Below the pieces are notes generated by a model. The model was not told where the DNA came from. It did no database searches and saw only the letters and a list, made by a program, of their open reading frames with translations. This document shows, in pieces, positions 8,491-16,125 of a stretch of 36,975 nt of DNA. Source of the DNA: Verrucomicrobiia bacterium Tous-C4TDCM (lineage in GTDB: Bacteria > Verrucomicrobiota > Verrucomicrobiia > Verrucomicrobiales > Akkermansiaceae); the NCBI GenBank assembly GCA_002304315.1, contig NEUO01000020.1, forward strand, positions 1 to 36,975, in the 5' to 3' direction. A program made the translations under genes and the position numbers. Every line of letters begins with the position of its first letter. Position 1 is the first letter of the stretch.

Positions 8491-9003
8491 TCAAAAACCT
8501 GCTTCACCACATCCCCGTCGCGCCGGGGTCCGGGCTTGGTCCAGCAACAGCACCAGCGCCTCCGCGGCTTGAATATCCTGCACCGTCCCCATCAAGAACA
8601 CCTCGTTGGTCCTGACACTGGGTGCCGCTTGAAGTGGTAGCTCCTCGTTCCCTGCTCCCGCCGGGAATGCCTCCGAAATCACCGCTGCGACGTGGGATGC
8701 GTCCGCGAAGCGGAGCTTGATGAACCTTGGACAGATAGTGATATTGGGAACATCGACCTGCTCCATCAACCCTTTCAGTCTCTTGTAGAGGGAACGATCT
8801 CCACCCGTCACGATGACTTTCCGATCTTCCTCTTTGAATGAAACTCCTAAGGCAGAGAGGGAGCGTAACGTGCGGATCGCCTCGGACGGTCTGACATGCT
8901 TGCACTCAAGCGTGAATTCGTCGTCCGAAGCCATCGCCGGGGTGACGAAGCAGACGGTGACCAAGGAGAGCAGGAACAGTAGCTTCACGGGATGACGGAC
9001 CAC
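8491..9003 (-). CDS. secreted protein with secretin N-domain (STN/NolW-like) repeats, no secretin barrel
   Basis: The 170 residues begin with a signal peptide (KLLFLLSLVTVCFVTPAMA). The mature part looks like two secretin N-type modules. The first spans about residues 30-90 (FTLECKHVRPSEAIRTL ... VIVTGGDRSLYKRLKGL). The second spans about 94-158, with the NolW-like phrase FIKLRFADASHVAAVISEAF and then EVFLMGTVQDIQAAEALV. Secretins carry such modules before an outer-membrane barrel; here the protein stops right after them. It could be a stand-alone periplasmic adaptor or a remnant. No type II secretion or pilus gene lies nearby. The domain call is by pattern only. Confidence 0.7.
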   Translation of the reverse strand: MVRHPVKLLFLLSLVTVCFVTPAMASDDEFTLECKHVRPSEAIRTLRSLSALGVSFKEEDRKVIVTGGDRSLYKRLKGLMEQVDVPNITICPRFIKLRFADASHVAAVISEAFPAGAGNEELPLQAAPSVRTNEVFLMGTVQDIQAAEALVLLLDQARTPARRGCGEAGF

Positions 9004-9191
9004 TTCCGGAGAATGCCGCGACCCAACCGTTTTGTCGGCAGATTAGAATAGGGAAACGATCCGTCCTTTAAAAAGGCCTTGGTCGCGTCCCACTCCAGCG
9101 ATGGTAGGTCGTCGCCTGGATCATCGCCCAGGTTTGCGCACGACGACGGGCCAAGTCCGACAGCCGCTCCAACACCGAAATCAAGTTGCGC

Positions 9192-9818
9192 CTATCGTGA
9201 GTCCTTCGCGGGATATACAGGCTCGGGCTTGATAGCCTGCTGGTACATCCACCGGACCAATCCGTTCATTTTCGACACGTCGCCATCCCGCTTTACGGGC
9301 CTGTCGGTTTCTCCCGCCATGATCCCTTCGCCAGGTATCCACGCCGCGAAATAAGCTTCCCCACCATCAAATGTTTCATCGTACTTTTGATTGGTCCCCG
9401 GATATCGAGCGCCCTGCAGCATTCGCGCCCACAGCCCCTCGATTTCCTTGCCCTGCTTTACCGGCACCGATTCTCGATAGACCTTGACAGGGTTTTCCCC
9501 GGCAGCATCTCCATACCAAATATTTTTCGTGGCTTGCCTGACTTCGACGAAGTACCGGTCGTCCTTCTCCTTGATCAGCGAGACGCAGAATTCCGGTGCG
9601 CCAGGACCCGTTTTGACCAGTGCGAACGCCGCGGGCTTCTCAGGAGCTTCAGCAAGCAGGATCTTCCTCAGTTTCACCTCGTAATCCCAACTTTCCTTGT
9701 CGTCATGCAGTCCCCTAACCGGAACAAGGTGATCAATTCCCTCTTCCGATTTCGCTTCCTCCTGAGCGAAAGTGGCACGGAGAAGGAGCACCGCAGCAAT
9801 CAAGATTAGTATTTTCAT
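9192..9818 (-). CDS. secreted protein of unknown function
   Basis: This encodes 208 residues with a signal peptide (MKILILIAAVLLLRATFA) and an acidic mature start. The central part alternates charged and aromatic residues (SWDYEVKLRKILLAE, FALVKTGPGAPEFCVSLI, DRYFVEVRQATKNIWYG). One cysteine (in EFCVSL) is unlikely to form a disulfide. I do not recognise a family. Base composition is somewhat more AT-rich than the neighbouring core genes, consistent with an accessory patch. It is divergent from the DUF433 gene at 10069. Confidence 0.65.
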   Translation of the reverse strand: MKILILIAAVLLLRATFAQEEAKSEEGIDHLVPVRGLHDDKESWDYEVKLRKILLAEAPEKPAAFALVKTGPGAPEFCVSLIKEKDDRYFVEVRQATKNIWYGDAAGENPVKVYRESVPVKQGKEIEGLWARMLQGARYPGTNQKYDETFDGGEAYFAAWIPGEGIMAGETDRPVKRDGDVSKMNGLVRWMYQQAIKPEPVYPAKDSR

Positions 9819-10068
9819 GGTTCGAGAATGTTATCAGGGCGAAGACGCCCTGTCGGAATAGTCCGCCAAAGCCCCGGCGTCAAACAGCCGGAAGGGGCTG
9901 GGCGCGATCCATGGGGTTCCAACCAACACGGCAGTGCGCTCGAAGCAGTCGCGTTGCCGCTGGAAGGACTCAAGAGATCCCGAAAGGTCCAGATTCGAGC
10001 GTCGAATTGGCCCCGGCCTCGCGAAATTGACGGCCCGCCAGCCGTGAAGCAAACTCCCTGGTATACCG
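9819..10068. other. divergent intergenic region
   Basis: These 250 bases separate the minus-strand gene starting at 9818 from the DUF433 gene starting at 10069, so both promoters should lie here. No clear -35/-10 pair was found. Open frames run through it on both strands but lack a start, ribosome-binding site or family motif. Confidence 0.5.
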
Positions 10069-10398
10069 ATGACGTTCGACGAGGCGCAATCCGCCGTCGC
10101 ATCCCTCCCCAGGCAGGATCGGGCGCGGCTCTTTGTCTGGATGGCGGCGGATCTTGCCGACCAACTGCCTGGCATCGAATTTGATCCCCGCGTTTGCGGT
10201 GGTGCGGCACGCATTGCCGGCACCCGCATTCCCGTGTGGTCGCTCGAATCATGGCGCAGGCTCGGTTCCGACGATGCGGAAATCCTGCGAAACTTCCCCA
10301 CCCTTCAAGCCTCCGATCTGGTGAATGCAAGGCGCTACGTCGCACGCCATCCCCAAGAGATCGACCGGGAGATCAGCGAGAACGGGGAGGACACCTGA
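10069..10398 (+). CDS. DUF433 (VapB-like/antitoxin-type) protein
   Basis: This encodes 109 residues. The C-terminal two thirds is a textbook DUF433 domain: IEFDPRVCGGAARIAGTRIP (about 37-56), VWSLESWRRLGSDDAEIL, then FPTLQASDLVNARRYVARHP. DUF433 proteins have a winged-helix-like fold and are usually the antitoxin half of a module with a PIN/Mut7-C-like toxin (DUF5615) next door. No such partner is seen: the downstream neighbour is the rplQ terminator, and the upstream 250 bases hold no recognised gene. The roughly 35-residue N-terminus (DEAQSAVASLPRQDRARLF) is helical. It may be a solitary regulator or an orphaned antitoxin. No strong Shine-Dalgarno precedes the ATG. Confidence 0.85.
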   Translation: MTFDEAQSAVASLPRQDRARLFVWMAADLADQLPGIEFDPRVCGGAARIAGTRIPVWSLESWRRLGSDDAEILRNFPTLQASDLVNARRYVARHPQEIDREISENGEDT

Positions 10399-10411
10399 AA
10401 TGGCTCGTTGT

Positions 10412-10444
10412 AAAAAAACACCCGCCGGATCACTCCGGCGGGTG
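10412..10444 (-). terminator. Rho-independent terminator of rpoA-rplQ
   Basis: There is a perfect 11-bp stem, CACCCGCCGGA (10419-10429) and TCCGGCGGGTG (10434-10444), with a 4-base loop. On the minus strand it is followed by seven consecutive T (10418-10412). It lies 30 bases after the rplQ stop. Confidence 0.92.
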
Positions 10445-10473
10445 CTGTCAGAATCGTTGGATCGGAGAAGCGG

Positions 10474-10974
10474 TTACTCGGCTTCGGCGACTTCTTCCTT
10501 GGCATTCTTGGTCGCCTTCTTCTTGGCAGGCGCGGTTTCCTCGGCAGCGGGTGCTTCTTCAGCAACCACTGGTTCGGCGGCCGCGGCGGCTTCGGTGTCC
10601 ACGGCTTCGGTTTCAGCCGGCTGGTCGACCCACTCGATGATGGCCATCGCGGCGGAGTCGGTCATTCGGGCACCGAGCTTGGTGATCCGGCAGTAGCCAC
10701 CCGGGCGGTCTTTCGACAGCGGGGCGACTTCGTCGAACAACTTCTTGGCGATGTCCTTCTGGCGAAGGAAGGCGACGGCCTGACGGCGGGCGTGGAGATC
10801 TCCACGCTTGCCGAGGCCGATCATCTTCTCGGCGACCGGGCGGAGTGCCTTGGCCTTGGCGAGCGTGGTGCGGATGCAACCATGTTCGATCAGGCTGCAG
10901 GCGAGGTTGGCAAGCAGCGAGCGCCGGTGGGCGGCGGTGCGCTTGAGCTTGGTGGTGTTGCGTCGATGTCTCAT
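10474..10974 (-). CDS. rplQ: 50S ribosomal protein L17 with acidic C-terminal extension
   Basis: L17 is a large-subunit protein at the exit-tunnel side of the ribosome. The first roughly 118 residues are canonical: [40 protein letters not shown], then [20 protein letters not shown]. Another roughly 48 residues of Ala/Glu/Lys-rich low complexity follow ([19 protein letters not shown], then [12 protein letters not shown]), absent from E. coli L17 but seen in several phyla. Its start lies 22 bases after the rpoA stop with an AAGAAAGGG ribosome-binding site, so the two form an operon. A strong terminator follows. Confidence 0.97.
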   Translation of the reverse strand: MRHRRNTTKLKRTAAHRRSLLANLACSLIEHGCIRTTLAKAKALRPVAEKMIGLGKRGDLHARRQAVAFLRQKDIAKKLFDEVAPLSKDRPGGYCRITKLGARMTDSAAMAIIEWVDQPAETEAVDTEAAAAAEPVVAEEAPAAEETAPAKKKATKNAKEEVAEAE

Positions 10975-10995
10975 CGGGTGCGGTCCCTTTCTTAA

Positions 10996-12078
10996 TTAGT
11001 CGTCGAGGTTCTGGGCGATCAGGTCGGCAAGGCCCACCGGAGCATCGTCCTCCACGCCGAGGCGCGGTCCGCGCACGGCCGGAGCCGGGCCCGAGAGGAG
11101 CGATGGATCGAGGGACATTCCGAGGCCGAGGCCGAGTTCGGAAAGCTTGTCCTTGATCTCGTTGAGCGATTTCTTGCCGAAGTTGCGGTACTTGAGCATC
11201 TCGGCCTCCGACTTGAGGGCCAGCTGGCCGACGGAGGTGATGTTCGCGTTGTTGAGGCAGTTGGCGGCACGAACCGAGAGTTCGATTTCGTTGACCGACA
11301 TGTTGAGAAGCTTCTTGAGGGCGGCGTTCTCCTCGTTGGATTCGGTCGGCGCTTCCTCGAAGTCCACGGCGTTCTCGTCGTAGTTGACGAACACGTCCAG
11401 GTGGTGGCGGAGGATGGCGGAGGCCTGCAGGAGCGCGTCCTGCGGGGTGATCCGGCCGTCGGTCCAGATGTCGAGCACCAGCTTGTCGTAGTCGGTCATC
11501 TGACCGACGCGGGTGGTGTCGACGGCGTATTTGACGCGGGTGACGGGCGAGAAGATCGAGTCGATGGCGATGACGCCGATCGGCTGGTCCTTGCGCTTGT
11601 TCTCGTCGCCGGTGAAGAAGCCGCGGCCGACGCGGACTTCGAACTCGCAGTCGAACTTCACCTTCTTGTCGAGGGTGCAGATGACCTGGTCCTTGTTGAC
11701 CACGTCGTAGATGTTGTCGCCCTGGATGTCGCCGGCGGTGACGACGCCTTCCTTCTCGACCTTGATGGTGAGGATGCGGGGCTCCTTGTCGTGGTGGAGG
11801 AACTTCACCTTCTTCAGGTTCAGGACGATGTCGGTGACATCTTCGACCACGCCGGGGAGGCTGGAAAATTCATGCTGCACGCCGGCGATGCGGACGGACG
11901 TGATGGCGGCACCTTCGAGGGAGCCGAGAAGCACGCGGCGGAGCGAGTTGCCGAGGGTGTGCCCGTAACCGCGCTCAAATGGCTCGGCGGTGAACTGGGC
12001 GAAGGTCTCGGTGGCGGTGTCCTCGTGCTTGACGAGGCGGTTCGGGAGCTCGAATCGAGCGAGTTTGGTAGCGGACAT
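10996..12078 (-). CDS. rpoA: DNA-directed RNA polymerase subunit alpha
   Basis: Alpha dimerises to scaffold RNA polymerase assembly, and its C-terminal domain contacts UP elements and activators. The protein has 360 residues. The N-terminal domain includes FERGYGHTLGNSLRRVLLGS (residues 34-53), and the C-terminal domain includes NMSVNEIELSVRAANCL and MLKYRNFGKKSLNEIKDKL. After the C-terminal domain come about 30 extra residues (SLLSGPAPAVRGPRLGVEDD onward), making it longer than the 329-residue E. coli protein. The usual alpha-operon partners rpsM, rpsK and rpsD are not upstream; the gene has its own putative promoter at 12183-12211. Confidence 0.98.
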   Translation of the reverse strand: MSATKLARFELPNRLVKHEDTATETFAQFTAEPFERGYGHTLGNSLRRVLLGSLEGAAITSVRIAGVQHEFSSLPGVVEDVTDIVLNLKKVKFLHHDKEPRILTIKVEKEGVVTAGDIQGDNIYDVVNKDQVICTLDKKVKFDCEFEVRVGRGFFTGDENKRKDQPIGVIAIDSIFSPVTRVKYAVDTTRVGQMTDYDKLVLDIWTDGRITPQDALLQASAILRHHLDVFVNYDENAVDFEEAPTESNEENAALKKLLNMSVNEIELSVRAANCLNNANITSVGQLALKSEAEMLKYRNFGKKSLNEIKDKLSELGLGLGMSLDPSLLSGPAPAVRGPRLGVEDDAPVGLADLIAQNLDD

Positions 12079-12359
12079 GCGGTATTTTCGGTGGCCGGGT
12101 TACCCTCCTGCGAGCATGGCACCTCGCTTTCACGGGGTGTCTGGAGGACCGACGGCGGCTTTGCGGGGCTCGCGGGGCGGGGACTAAAGGAGATCGACCC
12201 CGCCTTGGCAACGAATTTTTTCAGCGATGGGATGGGCCGAAATCCCCGGAAATAGGGCATCCGCGGGGATCTCTAACATTTCCCAAACAAAAATCGAGTG
12301 GCCATGAGGCCGATCCCGTGGCACTCTGCCTAACGAATGCCATCGAAAATGCTCCCTCC
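12079..12359. other. rpoA leader / divergent intergenic region
   Basis: These 281 bases lie between rpoA (minus) and the AP2-like gene (plus). They hold the putative rpoA promoter and a five-codon minileader (ATG at 12117, TAA at 12102-12100 on the minus strand) preceded by GAGGTG. A TGTTAG/CTAACA hexamer lies at 12273-12278. No other gene is visible. Confidence 0.5.
12183..12211 (-). promoter_or_regulatory. putative sigma-70 promoter of rpoA-rplQ
   Basis: Read on the minus strand: TTGCCA (12211-12206), a 17-base spacer, then TTTAGT (12188-12183). This predicts a leader of roughly 95-100 bases before the rpoA ATG. The spacing is ideal and the -35 box matches 5 of 6 positions; the -10 box is weaker. 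Confidence 0.45.
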
Positions 12360-12620
12360 ATGAAATCGAAGCGCAACCTTACCCGATTCACCTACGAGAA
12401 CACCGCCTTCCAAGGATGGCGGCTGTGCTTGAGCCGCGGCGGTGTGACTTTCACCAAGTATTTCTCCGACAAGCAATACGGAGGTGGCCGAAAGGCACTT
12501 GAAGTCGCTGAAGCCACACTTGCCGATCTGAAGACCTTGCTGGAAGGAGCCAAGCGGGTGAACGGACGCCTTAGCAACGTGGCGGTCAAAAAGGCGGAAA
12601 AGGTCCTCGGCGGCGTCTGA
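12360..12620 (+). CDS. small AP2-domain-like basic protein
   Basis: This encodes 86 residues and is lysine/arginine rich. The core FQGWRLCLSRGGVTFTKYFS followed by DKQYGGGRKALEVAEA resembles the AP2-type DNA-binding fold found in phage and homing-endonuclease proteins (a strand with Gly-Trp-Arg, a strand ending Lys-Tyr-Phe-Ser-Asp, then Tyr-Gly-Gly and a helix). This is pattern recognition, not a search. ATG 12360 is preferred; an upstream GTG at 12318 would add 14 atypical residues. The protein has the size of the DNA-binding domain alone, with no nuclease or integrase attached. It could bind DNA, possibly as a domesticated mobile-element remnant. The photolyase gene follows 49 bases downstream on the same strand. 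Confidence 0.6.
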   Translation: MKSKRNLTRFTYENTAFQGWRLCLSRGGVTFTKYFSDKQYGGGRKALEVAEATLADLKTLLEGAKRVNGRLSNVAVKKAEKVLGGV

Positions 12621-12669
12621 TCGCGTCACCCGCCTTGCGCAGCCGCCCTCAGTGGCTTTGTTAGGGGCA

Positions 12670-14094
12670 ATGCCTTCCCCACACCGGCTAGCGGTCCACT
12701 GGTTCCGCCGCGATCTGCGAATTCTCGACAACAGCGCTCTCCACGCAGCGGCGGCGGGAGCGTCATGCGTGCTGCCGGTGTATCTGGCCAGCGATAGGAA
12801 GGGGGCGCACCTGTGGACCGGGCCCAAGCGCCAGGCTTTCCTTTGCCGCAACCTGGCGTCGCTGGCGGGCAATCTGGAAACCATTGGAGGTCGGCTGATT
12901 GTTCGATCCGGCGCGGCCGACGAGGCGCTTGAGAAGTTGATCGTCGAGAGCGGGGCGGACGCGCTGTATTTCAACCGCGACCCGGATCCCTTCGGCCGGG
13001 CGATGGAGGCCAAGGTCGAGGCGATGGCCCGCCGGGTCGGAGTCGCTTGCTACGGGTTCCACGATGTCACCCTGCATGATCCGGGCGAAGTCCTGACCCA
13101 AGACGGCAAGCCTTACCGGGTCTACACCCCCTACAGCCGCAACTGGCTCGCCTTGGAAAAGCCCCGACCCCTGCCCAAGCCCGGCCCGCTGCACACGCCG
13201 CCGGACATCGCCTCGCTTCCTCTCCCGCAAAACGGCCACTGGGGATTACCGGAGACCGATGCCGATCTCGTCGAGGCCGGCGAGCGGGCGGCCCACGAGC
13301 GGCTCAAGGCTGCGATCCATGGCAAGGTCCAGAGTTACGGGCTGAAGCGCGACACACCGGGCGCATCCGGCACCTCGAGATTGTCGCAGGACCTTCGCTT
13401 CGGCCTGCTTTCGCCGCGCACCGTATTCAGTAGGGCCGTGAAGGCCCGCGAGGCGTCCGGATCGGCGGTGGAGAAAGCGGGGATCGACATTTACATCAAA
13501 GAACTGGCCTGGCGGGAGTTCTACATGGCGATCCTCTGGCATTTCCCCCTCGTGCTGGAACAGGAATTCAATGCCGATTGGCGGGGACTTCCCTGGCAGG
13601 AGCCGGACGACAATTTCGAGGCGTGGAAACAAGGACGCACCGGTTTCCCCATCGTGGATGCCGGGATCCGCGAAATGCTGGCGACCGGATTCATGCACAA
13701 CCGGGTCCGGATGATCGTCGCGATGTTCCTGACCAAGGACCTCCACATCGACTGGCGGCTGGGCGAGCAGTTTTTCATGCAGCACTTGGTGGACGGCGAA
13801 ATCGCCTCGAACAACGGCGGCTGGCAGTGGAGCGCGGGCACCGGAGCCGATGCGGCTCCGTATTTCCGCATTCAGAACCCTTGGGCGCAGGCGAAAAGCC
13901 ACGACCCGCAGGGCATCTACACCAAGCGCTGGGTGCCAGAACTTGCCGGAGTGCCCGCGCCGCTTTTGCTCGACGCGCCGAAGTCCGGCCAGCCGCTGGT
14001 TCCGGGCTATCCCCTCCCCTGCGTCGATCACCGGACGGAACGCGACCGGACTTTGGCGATGTTCAAGAAGCACCGCGCCCACCAGAGAACATGA
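12670..14094 (+). CDS. phrB: class I deoxyribodipyrimidine (CPD) photolyase
   Basis: This enzyme repairs UV-induced cyclobutane pyrimidine dimers using FADH- and blue light. From ATG 12670 it has 474 residues. The N-terminal antenna domain starts LAVHWFRRDLRILDNSAL. The FAD-binding domain has the class I blocks YIKELAWREFYMAILWHFP, FPIVDAGIREMLATGFMHN, RVRMIVAMFLTKDLHIDW, ASNNGGWQWSAGTGADAAP and FRIQNPWAQAKS. The start at GTG 12652 (six more codons) is less likely. All expected FAD and lesion-binding blocks are present and the frame is intact. It ends 18 bases before the convergent protease-like gene. A second, distantly related photolyase-type protein is encoded at 30905-32383. Confidence 0.95.
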   Translation: MPSPHRLAVHWFRRDLRILDNSALHAAAAGASCVLPVYLASDRKGAHLWTGPKRQAFLCRNLASLAGNLETIGGRLIVRSGAADEALEKLIVESGADALYFNRDPDPFGRAMEAKVEAMARRVGVACYGFHDVTLHDPGEVLTQDGKPYRVYTPYSRNWLALEKPRPLPKPGPLHTPPDIASLPLPQNGHWGLPETDADLVEAGERAAHERLKAAIHGKVQSYGLKRDTPGASGTSRLSQDLRFGLLSPRTVFSRAVKAREASGSAVEKAGIDIYIKELAWREFYMAILWHFPLVLEQEFNADWRGLPWQEPDDNFEAWKQGRTGFPIVDAGIREMLATGFMHNRVRMIVAMFLTKDLHIDWRLGEQFFMQHLVDGEIASNNGGWQWSAGTGADAAPYFRIQNPWAQAKSHDPQGIYTKRWVPELAGVPAPLLLDAPKSGQPLVPGYPLPCVDHRTERDRTLAMFKKHRAHQRT

Positions 14095-14112
14095 ACCGAC
14101 CAGCCGCGTGCA

Positions 14113-15123
14113 CTACTTACCGGCCCCCTTGCTGATCAAGCGGTCGGCGAGGCTCTTCAAGTCACCTGCCGGGATCGCAAAGGTCTCGCAGCGGTTGGCG
14201 CGGGCGATGTTCATGCCGAGGCATCGGCCATCGAGATCGAGCAGCGGCCCGCCCATCCCGGCGGCGTTCGCGATGACATCGTGCTGGATGACCCGGGGAA
14301 ATCCGCTTCGTCGTTCAGAAAAATCGCCGCTCATCGAGTCGTTGCGGGTTTTCTCCTCACCGAAAAGATCGGCCCGCCCCGCGAGGCGCACTTTCATTTC
14401 GATCTTCTTGCCGTCGCGCTGCACGGTCAGATCCAGATCGTCTCCCACCCGGAGTTTCGCGACCACTTTGCCGAGCGCCTCGCGGTCCGCGACTTTCTTG
14501 CCGGCCGCCGCGACGATGATATCGCCCGTCTTCATGCCGGCCGTCTTGGCGCCGCTTTTTTCGTGAATCTCGGTGACCCGCAGCTTTTTCGATTTTTCCT
14601 CAAGCGTCACTCCCAGCACCGCACCGCCGGCGGGCTCGATCTCTCGGGCCGTGGCGGAAATAATGCCAACCTGCGGCCGTCGCCGGGTCCGGCTGGTCGC
14701 GCCATTGGCCACCACCCAGGTGCCGCGGGCAGGATCCGGGGAATCGACGGCGAGGCTGACCGGAACCAGGCCTTCCGCAGGGATCTTCAGCAGGGCCACA
14801 TCCCAGGCGGGATCTTCGGCCAGCTTGGCCAGCGCGGTGTAGATTTTTTCTCCGACCGTCACGGTAAGCCCGTTGATGTCGCCGAGTTCACTGGCCTTGG
14901 TCAGGATGAAGCCATCGGCCGAGATCACGGTGCCGTAGGCGATTTCCTTTCGGCCGCGTTGGATGACTGCGCTGCTGGATTGGAGGAGATCACGGACGGA
15001 CTCAAAAGAGGCCTGCACCGCGGGTCCGTTGGTCCGATAGGCCGACTCCAAAGTCTGCGCGCCCGGCAACAGACCGTTTGAAGCGAGCAAAAGCGCGGCG
15101 GAAAAGAGGGGCTTAGCGTTCAC
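14113..15123 (-). CDS. catalytically dead HtrA/trypsin-like paralogue with inserted PDZ domain
   Basis: This encodes 336 residues with a signal peptide (about residues 1-22). The trypsin-like fold is recognisable, but the triad is broken. The catalytic-His block reads ILTKASEL (Ser78 in place of His), and the Ser block reads AAGMGGPLLDLDGRCLG (Met290 in place of Ser). Only Asp108 (AWDVALLKI) remains. A PDZ domain (about 167-244; GVTLEEKSKK, AGMKTGDIIVAAAGKKV) lies inside the protease domain, before the former Ser loop, instead of at the C-terminus. The start is GTG 15123 or the adjacent TTG 15126; either overlaps the end of the active protease gene, so they are translationally coupled. A regulatory or substrate-binding partner of that protease is a reasonable inference. 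Confidence 0.85.
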   Translation of the reverse strand: MNAKPLFSAALLLASNGLLPGAQTLESAYRTNGPAVQASFESVRDLLQSSSAVIQRGRKEIAYGTVISADGFILTKASELGDINGLTVTVGEKIYTALAKLAEDPAWDVALLKIPAEGLVPVSLAVDSPDPARGTWVVANGATSRTRRRPQVGIISATAREIEPAGGAVLGVTLEEKSKKLRVTEIHEKSGAKTAGMKTGDIIVAAAGKKVADREALGKVVAKLRVGDDLDLTVQRDGKKIEMKVRLAGRADLFGEEKTRNDSMSGDFSERRSGFPRVIQHDVIANAAGMGGPLLDLDGRCLGMNIARANRCETFAIPAGDLKSLADRLISKGAGK

Positions 15124-16105
15124 CAAGGCGAAGGGTCAGGGTTTCAGGTTTGCCGTCCCGGAGCAGTTCGAGGGCCACCCGATCTTCCGGGGCCTTTTCC
15201 TTCAGGAGATCCTGGAATTGTTCTTTCGTGGTCAATTCCACGCCGTCCAGCTTGAGAATGACGTCGCCTTCCTTCAATCCTGCCTTTTCGGCCGGCGATT
15301 CGCGGCCGACCTTGTCGATCTTGAGACCACCTTCCGCCCGGAGTGCCGTGCCGATGCCGAGGAAGCCCTTGCCCTTTTCGGGCTTCTTCGCAAACGGGCC
15401 CTCCCCAATGAATTCGCTTTTCAGCATGCCTTTCCAGTTCTTCACAAACTCCCGGACCGGGACGTGCATGTTTTCCTGAGTCCGCATCCCGACGCGGGAA
15501 TGAATGCCGATCAGCTTCCCGGTCAGATCAAAGAGCGGACCACCGGAATCGCCGCCGATCAGCGAACAATCCGACTGAACCGTGTCGTCCTTGACCTGAA
15601 CCAGCCGACCGAGCCGGACGACCACGCCGCGCTCCTTGTCGAAGCCGCCAGAATGGCCGAGCGAGTAAACCCAATCCCCCAATTTCGAAGTATCCCCGCG
15701 ATCCACTTCGATATGCGGCCAAGTGCCTTCTTCGGTGATCTTCGCCATCGCGCAATCGCTCGATGCCACCAGCCCCAGCGACTCGGCCTTCACCTTCTTC
15801 CCGTCTTCAAAAATCACCGTGAATTCCTTTCCCACGCCGCCGGTGACGTGGGCCGCGGTCAGGATCAGGCCCTCCGGCGAGACCACGACACCGCTACCGG
15901 AACCTTCCCCAAGATCGATGCACACCGTCGCCTTCCGGGTCGCCGGAAGTGAGTCGGTGAGATGCTTCTGGATCACGTCCAGATCCGCACGGCCCTCAGG
16001 AGCCTTCTTGTCGTTTACCAAGGGTCGCGCGGCGTCAGCCCCGGCCGGCACGAGCAGCAAGCAGGTGAAAAAGCCGGTTAGCGCGGCGGCGGAAGTTTCC
16101 CTCAT
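15113..16105 (-). CDS. HtrA/DegP-like secreted serine protease with C-terminal PDZ domain
   Basis: This is a periplasmic protein-quality-control protease of the S1C type. From ATG 16105 the protein has 330 residues: a signal peptide (residues 1-25), then a trypsin-like domain with a full triad, His86 (LILTAAHVTGG), Asp117 (SSDCAMAKI) and Ser187 (IGGDSGGPLFDL), then one PDZ domain (about 246-328; FLGIGTALRAEGGLKI, AGLKEGDVILKLDGVE). Longer upstream starts would place 51 residues without signal character before the signal peptide. It follows the methyltransferase gene by 20 bases and overlaps the inactive paralogue. It has one PDZ rather than the two of DegP, as in DegS-type enzymes, but is exported rather than obviously anchored. 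Confidence 0.92.
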   Translation of the reverse strand: MRETSAAALTGFFTCLLLVPAGADAARPLVNDKKAPEGRADLDVIQKHLTDSLPATRKATVCIDLGEGSGSGVVVSPEGLILTAAHVTGGVGKEFTVIFEDGKKVKAESLGLVASSDCAMAKITEEGTWPHIEVDRGDTSKLGDWVYSLGHSGGFDKERGVVVRLGRLVQVKDDTVQSDCSLIGGDSGGPLFDLTGKLIGIHSRVGMRTQENMHVPVREFVKNWKGMLKSEFIGEGPFAKKPEKGKGFLGIGTALRAEGGLKIDKVGRESPAEKAGLKEGDVILKLDGVELTTKEQFQDLLKEKAPEDRVALELLRDGKPETLTLRLGER

Positions 16106-16125
16106 ACGGGTAATCACAATGCATT

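Noticed and set aside
9834..10301. Minus-strand 155-codon frame overlapping the DUF433 gene
   Set aside because: No family motif, no ribosome-binding site, and it is antisense to a confident gene for half its length.
11401..12255. Plus-strand 284-codon frame opposite rpoA
   Set aside because: Asp/Gly/Val-rich shadow of rpoA codons.
12318..12359. GTG 12318 as start of the AP2-like gene
   Set aside because: It adds residues with atypical composition; ATG 12360 gives a normal basic N-terminus.
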